This document shows, one piece after another, positions 10,645 to 20,596 of a stretch of DNA of 64,000 nucleotides. The notes under the pieces are model-generated. The model saw only the letters and a list, made by a program, of their open reading frames with translations, did no database searches and was not told the origin of the DNA. The stretch comes from Platanthera guangdongensis (lineage: Eukaryota > Streptophyta > Magnoliopsida > Asparagales > Orchidaceae). The stretch covers positions 112,774,440-112,838,439 of the forward strand of contig CM077147.1 in the NCBI GenBank assembly GCA_039583875.1, given 5' to 3'. Both the position numbers and the translations under genes were made by a program. Each line of letters opens with the position of its first letter. The first letter of the stretch is position 1.

Positions 10645-12379
10645 CTTTAATCTTAGGCTTGATGTTGCTATTGTTGTTACTATCTATCCTTCTTTTCTTA
10701 TTGTCTCCTTTGATAACTATATGGCTTTGGATAGTACTTGAGAGGTTTTGGAGGTGTAGCAGGGTTATTTATTCCATGTTCTCTATCATAGAGTTTTCTC
10801 TTGGTCATATATTTATCATACAAGTCCCATTCTTGGGAGTTGTAATGATCATGTCTATTTTCATTAAAATCCATGACTAGCTTGTGAGTATCAAGGATAA
10901 GTGACTTTGATGTTGGACTCTAGACCTCTGCAAATTCAGGAGCTTTTCTTTTCTCTGTATTTGGAATTGGAATGGATCTACTGGCAGAAGCTCCATCACC
11001 ATACCTTCTCTTCTTTGGAATGTGAATTTTAGGAGGAGCTTGAAGAAATATATCTGTTGGATCTGACACCCAAACCTGAGCATAAGATTCTGGAGGAGGG
11101 GCTTCAGAGCCTTCAGGTCTTGGAGAAAAAGTAGGCTGAGGAGCAGGAACTGGAGCTTGAGGAGCTAGTGGATTCAGATGATGAGGAATAATATTTGGAT
11201 ATGCTTGAAATTCAGGGAATATCTGGTTGTGCATCCACACAGCTGTATCATAAGTATGAAATTTTACACCGTGGATCTGATTCTGCACATCATCATGAAT
11301 TTCCTTTACCTTTACTTCCTAGAGGGTTTGCTTGTTGGCTTCTAATTTCTCTAAGTATTCTTTGACTAGAGTCTCCCCCTTTCTGACTTCTACAGCTAGA
11401 TTCTTTATGGCATCTTCTTTAAAAGTACCTACTTCTTCACAGATTTTGAATGTGTGAGCTTGGGCTGACCTTTCTAACTGTATTTGGTTATTTGCAAGAG
11501 TAACAACATGTTCCATTACATGGCCAACATTGGTGATTGTGTGGTCCAGTGCTTTTCTACCCATCTTGAATAATTGTCTTAACTCATTTGTATTGTGCTG
11601 AATTTCAACAAATCCTCTGCTAATCTCTTTTTCAAGAGCAGTAACTTTCTCAGTGACAACTTTGAAGGAGTCATCAAAGCACTTTCTTTGTTCTAGCAAC
11701 ATCTATTCAATCTTACCAACAATATCATTTGCAGTAGGAGTTGGAGTTGCAGTCTGAAGAGCTGGAGGAGGAGGAGGAGGAGGAGCAGACCATGGAATAA
11801 CTTCTTTAATAATTACTGTGCTTTGAGCTCTGGTAGTGTGGATCAGAGCATCTCCTTCTTCAATAATGATGGTGGGGATAGTAAAATCTAAGCTCTTTAG
11901 AGGAGCTTCAACTGGTTCTAGGGTCTTTTCTTTCTTATCAGAAATCAATATTAGCTCACCCTGCTCTATATAGTAGTAGGAGATTATGGAATAAGGGATT
12001 CAGGAGATGGAATAGGAGTGGGTGATGGTACTGGTGTTGGTTTCTTGGATGGTTCAGTAGGTTGTTCTTTTTGGAGGGAGGAAGAGGCTCTTCAGTACTT
12101 AATTCTTCAATCATCTGATTGATGACTTCTTCTATACAGAGAATGGTGTCTTGTACCTGAGCATCTGAGTGAGTTTATTCAGGAGTGGTTGGAGGAAGAG
12201 AAGTAGCAGCAGGTGGAGAAGGTATTATGTCTTCTGGAACAGAAGGAGCAGGCTCCCCTTAAGTAGCTGCACCAGATGTGCCAGTAATATGAGGTGGAGA
12301 GGGAGATGGAGTCATGTCCTCTATAGCTGGATGATTATGGGCTATATCAGCCTTGGCAGGATTAAACAACTTCAATTCC
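10645..12379 (-). pseudogene. ORF3 of element H, C-terminal part (split by the tandem insertion)
   Basis: This continues the ORF3 that starts at 36572, after the 23.5-kb insertion. Minus-strand frames at 11948-11703, 11702-11319 and 11288-10920 align in order with ORF3 of the tandem copies. They hold a Pro-rich stretch, then a helical region containing FVEIQHNTNELRQLF and KALDHTITNVGHVMEH, then FHTYDTAVWMHNQI. A basic, Tyr-rich tail (KYYPKPYSYQRR) can be read further down with stops. Function is unknown. The pattern of charged and hydrophobic residues suggests a coiled-coil or helical bundle. Identity to copies A and B is high at protein level despite clear DNA divergence. Confidence 0.75.
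12375..12379. repeat. Target-site duplication ATTCC, left of the tandem array
   Basis: ATTCC here and ATTCC at 35898-35902 flank LTR A and LTR C. No such duplication surrounds LTR B. Joining the two sides restores the ORF3 reading of element H. Confidence 0.9.
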
Positions 12380-14394
12380 TGTTGGGTATTGTATCCACAC
12401 TAACCCAGATTTGATGAAGTCACCCTTGAACTAAGATGAATTAAGTTGTATTTGATGCTTGGTTTGAGTTATGTGTTTGCAGGATTCCAATGGGAAGTGT
12501 AGATTAATGTCAGTCTACAATGGGTCACCAAACACAAGACCATACAATGTAATCCCTCATTGTGTGTTCCAAAGTGTTGACTCATGTGTAGCCTCTCTAT
12601 TGGGATACACTTCATATTCAAGATCTAGGACTATGTGAAAATACTTGATGCTGATTTCCCTTAGAAGAAGAAAATCTGTCTGAAAATTTTTTCCTAAGTA
12701 AAGTACTCGAGTACCTTCTTATTTACTCGAGTAAGTTACTGAGTTTATACTCGAGTAGCACTTCACTTACTCGAGTAGTTAAGATATACTCGAGTAGTCG
12801 AATTATGGCTCTCGAGTAATTCATCTTGTATACTGGAGTAATTTCCTCTTATCTCTCGAGTTTCTAGACTTTTCTCTTCTCAAATTTGTCTAAGTGAAAT
12901 ACTCGAGTAGTATTATATTAACTCGAGTAGTTCTATCTTCTATCTCGAGTTAATGGTATTCTGACTCTCATGTAGTTCCTAGTTACTCGAGTAGTCCAAC
13001 TCATATACACGAGTAGCTCATCTACTACTCGAGTAGTCAAATGCTTTTACTCGTGTAATCTAGTATTCTATTCCAGAAAATTTCACTAAGTGATTTACTC
13101 GAGTAGTTCATGTTATATACTCGAGTAGATCATTCTGTCTCGAGTAGTCCATGTTACATACTCGAGTAGTTCAGTTTTTCCTTTTCTACAATTTTTTAAG
13201 TGTTTGTCTCGAGTAGTGTCTGATATACTCGAGTAGTTCACTTTTATATACTCGAGTAGTACTTCTTGAACTCGAGTAATATACTCTACCTCTCGTGTAA
13301 GTACTTAAGTACTCGAGTAAGTCATTTTTGTTACTCGAGTAACTGAGTCCCTCTCATTCTTATTTACTCGAGTAGTTAACTCCATGTACTCGAGTAATGA
13401 TTTCTTTTTCTCCCGAGTATTTTTTCTCATATACTCGAGTAGTCCCTTCTACCTACTCGAGTAGTGCTGCATATACTCAAGTAATCCTGCTTGACTCGAG
13501 TAACTTACTTTGACCATTTTCAGAAATTCTTTAAGTCCAGACCTAACAGTCTTATTCTTAAACTCTGACATGATTGGTCAACGTGTCTTTCTCTTAATGA
13601 ATCATTTAAGTCTAATCTTCTTGTCTCCTGTAAAATTTCTTGTCAAACCGACAAACCCTAAGTTTTTAAAAGAAAATTATTCTAAGAAAGTTTTGCAGCT
13701 GTCTCTTTCCAGAAAAATTTCTGACTCCTCTCTCTCTCTCTCTCTCTGCAAGAACCGGAAACTCGCCGCCGCCGCCATCGCTATTTTTCGACCGGCTAGG
13801 GTTTCTTCTTTTCACAGGATTCAGATTAAGAAGACTCTACAGATTGAGATCTCCGCTCAACGATTCATCTACTCTTTCGATCGTGCAAAGTCGAGAAATT
13901 CCAGATCTGATCTTGCCGAAATTCTTCTTCAATATTCTGATAAAGCTGCGCGCCTAGAAGAAAGATTTTTTGATTTTCTGTTGCAGATCTGAACCAGATA
14001 TTTCACTGTTTGTATTTCTGTACTGCTGTATTTCATTATTATAGGAGAAGATTTCTCCGAGTGTAGGAGTGTTCAACTCCGAGATTATAGGAAGTTTTAT
14101 CTTCCGAGTGTAGATCCATTTGTGGATCGAGTTTGTAGGAACCTTGTTCCGAGGGTATGATTGTTTTCCAATCCGAGATAGTGGAGTAGCCGAGTCTAGT
14201 ATATTGCTAGATCAGTGAGGGAAAGTGGATGTACCCAAGGTTGGGCAACCACTATAAATCTTGCCTCGTCTGTGTTTTCTTGTTTGGTAGATAGTTCTGT
14301 GCTTTGGTTGATATTTTTTTATTCCGCAAAAAGACGCGCAACTCACCTATTGACCCCCCTCCAGGTGATTTAGGTTGGCAACTATTATCTTTCA
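12380..14394 (+). repeat. LTR A (2.0 kb)
   Basis: It begins TGTTGGGTATTG and ends CTTTCA before the PBS. About 27 exact CTCGAG palindromes, most as TACTCGAGTA, fill 12700-13510. A CT microsatellite lies at about 13729-13747 and a TAGGGTTTCTTC leader-like stretch near 13797. The open frame at 13510-13992 crosses this leader and is probably not a gene. LTR A carries many private variants in its first kilobase compared with B and C. Confidence 0.92.
12700..13510 (+). repeat. CTCGAG palindrome array in LTR A
   Basis: About 27 exact CTCGAG cores and several one-off versions occur every 20-40 bp, mostly as ACTCGAGTAG. Spacers between them differ in sequence, so this is a motif cluster rather than a simple tandem repeat. 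Confidence 0.85.
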
Positions 14395-14396
14395 AT

Positions 14397-14407
14397 TGGT
14401 ATCAGAG
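14397..14407 (+). other. Primer binding site, tRNA-iMet, unit A
   Basis: TGGTATCAGAG lies two bases after the LTR end. It is complementary to the 3' end of plant initiator tRNA-Met, the usual copia primer. Confidence 0.9.
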
Positions 14408-14476
14408 GGAGGTTGATCGTTAAAAGGTTAACACCTTGATCAGATCCTTAAATAGTTGTCATTTGAGGTCTACCAA

Positions 14477-16780
14477 ATGGACAAGGCTAAATATTTTACC
14501 AAGCTTCCTTTGTGCAACAAAAATAATTTCCCTATGTGGAAAGAAAGAATCAAGTTATTCATGGAAGCCGTGGATCCAAGAATCTTCAGGATAGTTGGAG
14601 AAGGTTCTTATATTCCCATGACCGTCTCCACTATAGATCCTACTAAGAAAGTCCCCAAGAAACTTATGGATCTAGACAAGAATGAGATTGCACTTGTCTC
14701 ATTGGACAAAAAGGCGAAAAATAACATAGCAAGTGCAGTCGATGATTCAATGCTGCAAAATCTGATTCACTGCCAGTCTGCAAAGGAGATGTGGCAGTCA
14801 TTAGTTACCTTAATGGAAGGTACCGAGGAAGTGAGGGATGATAGAAGATCCCTACTTAATCAGAATTATGAGGCTTTCCGACAAGGAAACAAAGAAACCA
14901 TTGCTGACACGTTTGAGAACTTCTTCAAGATAGTGAATGGGCTAAGGGTATACGGCAGAGTCTTCACTAATGGAGAGCTAAATGATAAGTTCTTGAGATC
15001 CCTGACTAAGGAATGGGATAATAAGTTCTGTGCTATCAGGGAGTTTGGAAAGCTGGCTGAGACAGATCCTCAGAATCTCTTTGGGAAGCTGATGTCCTAT
15101 GAGCTCCAACTCAACACCAGGAAGGCTGAAGAAGAGAAAAACATGTCTGCATTCAAAGAGAAGTCCGTCGCTTTAAAGGCAGACACCTCTAAGAAGTGCA
15201 AGGATGTTCCTCCTACTCCAGCACCAGAAGTTAGTGAAGAAGAAACCTCAGAGCCAAGCACCTCATGCTATGAACTATCAGAAGGAGAGTTCTCACTATT
15301 CTCTCGGCAGTTCAAGAAATTCTTGAACAAGAAGAAGCAAAGGAAAGGCAAGGATGCCTCTTATAGAAGATCACGACGCGAGAGTGATCGGCAAAGAAAT
15401 GGCTCAAGCAGCCATGACAGGTATAATACTAAACAGAACAAACATATTTCGACTGACATTATTTGCTACTGTTGTAATAAGCCAGGACACGTCATCACTG
15501 ACTGCCCTCACAAGAAGAAGGAGGGTGGTAGAAGAGAGGAAAAGAACTCGTACAATAAGAAGAGGACAGAGAAGAGCTTGATGGCCAAAAAGGGCAAGAC
15601 TCTTAGTGACTCTGACTCATCTGAGTCGAGTGAAGAAGAAGAAGCCTCTTTTGGACTCATGGCTCAAACTGATGATGAATAAGAGCCCCAGTTCACTGGC
15701 AAGGTAAACTCTCACACTCCTCTCTCTGTTCTTGAAGTTTCTAAGCATGATTGTGAGGATAGCTCTTCTGACGATGAGTCAGAACTCATGACCCAATATA
15801 AGGAGTTAATCATGGCTTATGACAAATGTCTCCGAGTCGTGAAAACTCAGGCTAAGGAGATAAAGTCTCTCAAAGCTGAAGAGAGCATCTTGAGAGAGAA
15901 AGTCGCAAAGATTGACTCCCTCGAAGAAAACTTCAATAATGCTCTTAAGGAATATAACAAGGCTCTTGAGCACCTTGACCCCAAAGAGAAAATCATCAAG
16001 GAATTGGAAGCCCAACTTGCAGCTGAAAAGAAACTAGTTGAAAGTTTCTCGAAGCCCAAGACAGTTCTTCCATTCATTGCCAAATTCTCAGCCAAGGCCA
16101 AGGGTGCTGGATTAGGCCATGAAGAAGCTCCTAGTAAATCCTCTAGGAGAAATAAGGCTCAATGAAAGAATAAGGCCACCAAAAAGGCCTTAACCAAAGA
16201 GAAGGGAAAAGCCCCTCAAGATCAGACCACGTTCAAGAAAGTTATATTTCCTTCAAATGAGTTTGATCTTGACTCATCCTACGGGTACTTTGCTAGGCCT
16301 ACCTATGTAGAGCCAAAGTCCCGTTATCAAGGATGGACTTGACCTAGAAACTTTGGCAAAAGTGTCTTTAAGGCACCTTATGAAGAAGTTATTCTTCAGA
16401 GATATGGCCCTTTCAATCATGGGCATAACTTCAGGAAGGTACCAACGACAAAACGTGTTGTAGAAAAGCCTGTAAAGGAGAAGAAGGCATGTGATTGCCA
16501 TCATCATGAGGCATCTTCCTCCAAGAATGCTGCCCCTGCTAGAGCACAATTCCAAAAGATCAAGCAGGAGAACTTAAGGCGAAGATACAACGGATTTGAC
16601 TGTTGGTGTTGTGGCAGAATTGGTCACTTTGCCATTGATTGTTGGTTTAATCCTAGAAATGCAGTAACCCCACATGTTGGCAATATGAGGAAGACCACTC
16701 CTGATGCTAATATTCATAGGGGGAGTGTTCTAACCCGAGACCAAGGACCCAAACGTATTTGGGTTCCTAAGGCTACCTGA
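14477..16780 (+). pseudogene. gag: gag of unit A (SIRE-like copia), four in-frame stops
   Basis: This is a capsid/nucleocapsid protein that would package element RNA in virus-like particles. The ATG at 14477 is used because the frame open upstream of it has no ATG and unit B starts at the matching ATG. The first 230 residues resemble copia gag of the UBN2/retrotran_gag_2 type (NFPMWKERIKLFM). A charged linker follows, then a first zinc knuckle CYCCNKPGHVITDC near residue 335. After it come acidic Ser/Glu repeats, a coiled-coil-like stretch and a second knuckle CWCCGRIGHFAIDC near residue 709. Stops are TAA 15680 (private to A), TGA 16163, TGA 16340 and TGA 16778. The last also ends gag in element H and may be the natural gag/pol boundary. 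There is no frameshift. Confidence 0.88.
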
Positions 16781-19700
16781 TTGAGATTGCAGGAATGTCC
16801 AAAGGCCAACAAAACGCCAATCTGGTATTTGGACAGTGGATGCTCTCGGCATATGACCGGGACAAGAAGCTTTATTCAGAACTTTACTCCAGTTGTGAAC
16901 GGACTGAAGGTCATCTTTGGAGGTTCAGACCGTGCAATTACTAGAGGATATGGTATGATTACGAACGGCAATGTATCCTTCACAGATGTGCCTTACGTTG
17001 AAGGTTTGGAACATAACCTTATAAGCATAAGCCAACTCTGCGATAAAGGATACATAGTTGAGTTTCACGCCGACAAGTGCTTGATAAAATCCGTTGACAA
17101 TATGGAAACGATTCTATCCGGCACTCGAAGCAGAAACATCTTCTGTTAGAATTTCATTTGTATAGATTCTTTGACACTAGTGTGCCTTTTAGCAAAAGAT
17201 AGTGTGTCTCTTGGTGACCAATGGCACAAGAGATTAGCACATATTAATTCCAAAACTATAAACAAATTATTTTCAATGAACTTAGTATGTGATGCCCCAA
17301 ATGTCAAGTACGTCAAAGATAGACCTTGTCATGCATGTGTAAAAGGCAAGCAAACAAGGACTACCTTTAAAAGCGTTATTGGCAAAGATTCTAATAGATG
17401 TCTTCGTCTACTGCACATGGATTTGTTTGGTCCACTGAAAATTAGAAGTTTCGGAGGTAAGGATTATACGTTGGTAATTGTTGATGATTACTCGCGTTTT
17501 GTGTGGGTGTTCTTTTTGAAACACAAGTCAGATACCTTCGATATCTTTACTAATTTTGTCAGACAAGTCCAGAATGAGTACAACTGCTCCATAGTCAAAA
17601 TCAAAAGTGACAATGGAACAGAGTTCAAGTCTGGGGCCATGACAGAATTTTGTGAAAGCTTAGGTATCTTTCATGAGTTTTCCTCTCCTCGCACTCCTCA
17701 ACAAAACAGAGTGGCCGAGAGAAGGAATAGAATGCTCATAGATGCCTGCAGGACCATGTTGAGTGATGCTTCACTTCATGAATATTTTTGGGCTGAAGCC
17801 GTCAAAACTGCATGCCATATGCAAAATCGAGCTCTCATAAACAAAAATCACGATAAGACACCTTACGAACTTTTGAAGGGCAGGAAACCAACAGTCTCAT
17901 ATTTTAGAATTTTTTGCTATAATTGCTTTGTGCTAAATAATGGGAAGTATCACACTACTAAGTTTAGCGAAAAGAGTTTTGAAGGTATTTTTGTAGATTA
18001 TAGTAGCCATAGTAAGGTATATAAGATTTTCAATAGAAAAACCCTGGTGGTAGACGAATCGATACATGTTGTATTTGATGAGACGAGTTTGCTGCAAAAC
18101 AACTCTTTTAGTGTGCTTATTGAAGATGCAGGTGCAAAGCTGAACGAAATTAGCTTGTATGAACCATCCGAAGACAAAGGTGAAAGGTTCATCAAGATCA
18201 CCACTCCAACCCCTATTGGAGAGGCTGATGAGCAAGATGAAGAAGTCATCCAAGATGAAGAAGTCACTCCGGTGATATAAGACAATCCAGATGCAAGGAC
18301 TCTAGAGCTCAGACATTTGAAGGATCATCCCATAGACCAGATCATAGGAAATCCCCGAGATGGTGTCAGAACTCGTAGAGGTACAAATAATGAGAATTTA
18401 TATTTAAGTTTTCTCTCGCAGGTTGAACCAAAGAAGTTTGAGGAAGCAAACTCAGATTCATCGTGGATAATGGCAATGGAAGAAGAACTGAACCAGTTCA
18501 AGCGCTGCAAAGTATGAAAGCTTGTTCCAAGACCCAAAGGTAAGAACGTCATTGGGACAAAATGGGTCTACAGGAACAATATGGACGAGGATGGAACGAT
18601 AGTAAAGAATAAGGCCAGACTTGTCGCCAAAGGTTATCATCAAGAAGAAGGAATCGACTTCGACCAGACATACGCTCCAGTGGCAAGACTAGAGGCTATA
18701 AGGTTATTCCTAGCATATGCTGCACTTAAAGGCTTCACTGTCTACTAGATGGACATGAAGTCTGCCTTCCTTAATGGTGACATAAAGAAAGAGGTGTATA
18801 TGGAACAACCTCCAGGTTTCGTTGACTCTAACTTTCCTGATTATGTTTATTTACTGCATAAAGCATTATATGGTCTGAAACAAGCTCCTCGAGTTTGGTA
18901 TGAGACGTTGTCTAGGTTTCTACTTGAGAACAAGTTCACAAGGGGAAAGATAGACAAGACATTATTTCTTAGGGAAATTAAGGGCAAGATTTTGCTAGTT
19001 CAAATCTATGTGGACAACATTATCTTTGGCTCTACTGATGACAACCTCTGCAAGAAGTTTTCAAAACTTATGCAAGGGAAGTTTGAAATGAGTAGTATGG
19101 GCGAGCTGAAGTATTTCTTAGGGCTTCTGGTAAAACAGTCTGAAGAAGGAATTTTCATCTAGCAGACTAAGTTTACCAAAGAGCTGATTAAGAAATTTGG
19201 AATGGAGAATGCAACCTCAATGAGGACTCCAATGGGTTCAACAATGTATCTGGACAAGGATGAAAAAGGGAAACCTTTTGATGAAACCAAGTACAGAAGC
19301 ATTATTGGATCTTTGCTCTACCTTACTGCAAGTAGACCTGACATAATGTTCTCAACATGTGCATGTGCTAGATTTCAGGTGAACTCTAACGAATCTCACT
19401 ACGCTGCTGCGAAGTGGATTTTGAGATAGCTTAAAGGTACACAAAATCTTGGCTTATGGTACCCAAGAAGTAATGATAGCGAACTGATAGGTTTTTCAGA
19501 TGCAGATTTTGCAGGTAGCAAAGATGATAGGAAAAGCACTTCAGGGACTTTCCAATTCTTTAGAAGAAGGCTTATCTCCTGCAGTAGTAAGAAGAAAAAC
19601 TGTGTGGCAATCTCAACGACCGAGTCAGAGTACATCTCTGCAGGCAATTGCTGTGTACAATTACTTTGGATAAAGAATCAGTTCGAAGACTACAACATGA

Positions 19701-19954
19701 AGTTTGTAAAGATTCCATTATTTTGCTACTCCACCAGCGCAATAGCAATAGCCAACAACCCAGTCTCACACAGCAGAACAAAGCATATAGAGCTAAGGTA
19801 TCATTTCATCCGGGAGCATGTGGAGCATGGGGACATAGACCTTCAATATGTCCCTACAGATAGGAAAATGGCAGATATTTTCACGAAGCCGCTGGACGAG
19901 ACCAAGTTCTCGTTCTTCAAAACAGAACTTGGGATGCTCAACAAGGAAGACTAG
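16781..19954 (+). pseudogene. pol: pol of unit A: PR-IN-RT-RNase H with six nonsense codons
   Basis: The polyprotein continues in the gag frame. Protease has WYLDSGCSRHMTG near 16820-16860. Integrase has an HHCC region (WHKRLAHI...CHACVKGK) and DDE residues in MDLFGP, SDNGTEF and VAERRNR. RT has KWVYRN, MDMKSAFLNGDI and [11 protein letters not shown]. The catalytic YVDD is YVDN here (near 19010), a loss private to this copy. RNase H has FSDADFAG and TTESEY, and a catalytic Asp is Tyr (FCYS). It ends ADIFTKPLD...MLNKED. Nonsense codons at 17147, 18278, 18515, 18746, 19160 and 19427 are all shared with unit B. There is no indel relative to unit B over gag-pol (5478 nt each). Confidence 0.9.
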
Positions 19955-20032
19955 AAGAGGCTGGACTTTCAAGAAGGCTCAAGGCTCAGAAGTTAGTCAA
20001 AAGTTGGATTTTTCCAAAAGTTTAAGTATTTG

Positions 20033-20310
20033 ACTCGAGTAAGTAACAACATACTCGAGTAAGTATATGACCTACTCGAGTAGTAGAATGACATACTCGA
20101 GTACTTGACTTGACCTACTCGAGTAGTGGAATGCTATACTTGAGTAGTCGACTTGACCTACTCGAGTAGCAAACTAACATACTCGAGTAGTCAACTTCAC
20201 TTACTCGAGTACCTCATTGACCTACTCGAGTACTTCCATATATCTACTCGAGTACTTCTGTATTCTTACCCGAGTACCCTAGACTTATCTACTCGAGATA
20301 TTCTCCTCAC
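20033..20310 (+). repeat. CTCGAG palindrome array between pol and ORF3, unit A
   Basis: About 11 exact CTCGAG cores in TACTCGAGTA context lie at about 20-30 bp spacing. They sit 70 bp after the pol stop and about 120 bp before the internal TATA box. The same motif fills the LTR. Confidence 0.85.
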
Positions 20311-20424
20311 TCGTGTATATCCCGAGTCATCTCTTATTCAAATTTTCTTATGCGCAAACCAAAGGCTTATGCCGCCTATTATCTAGTTTACTTCAGCTTT
20401 AATTTTCAAATAATTATACCTAAA

Positions 20425-20596
20425 CCTAGGGTTATATAAATAAGAAAATCCGGAAATTTCATCTACACGAAATCATTTCCGTCTCTCAAGTACCCGGCTG
20501 CCTCTTCACCTTCCTCCTTCAGTTGCAGAGCCGCGCCCCGTTCCGTCTCCCCGTCGACATTCTCTAGGGTTTCGCCATCTCCAAGACTTCTGAATC
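20425..20596 (+). promoter_or_regulatory. Putative internal promoter and 5' leader of ORF3, unit A
   Basis: TAGGGTTATATAAATA contains a strong TATA box at 20433-20442, 155 nt before the ORF3 ATG. The CT-rich leader includes TCTCTAGGGTTTCG near 20561, typical of plant leaders. Element H, clearly diverged, keeps the same 16-mer at 36715-36730 (minus), 143 nt from its ORF3 ATG. Confidence 0.65.

Noticed and set aside
12700..13510. Regularly spaced short motif resembling a CRISPR or satellite array
   Set aside because: The motif is only 6-10 bp, spacing is irregular and the DNA is a plant LTR with TG...CA ends, PBS and PPT. It is a motif cluster, not a CRISPR or a simple tandem repeat.
13510..13992. 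160-residue open frame inside LTR A, repeated at 24283
   Set aside because: It crosses the CT-rich leader of the LTR, includes a CT microsatellite, is cut to about 62 residues in LTR C and has no domain. Conservation is explained by LTR identity.
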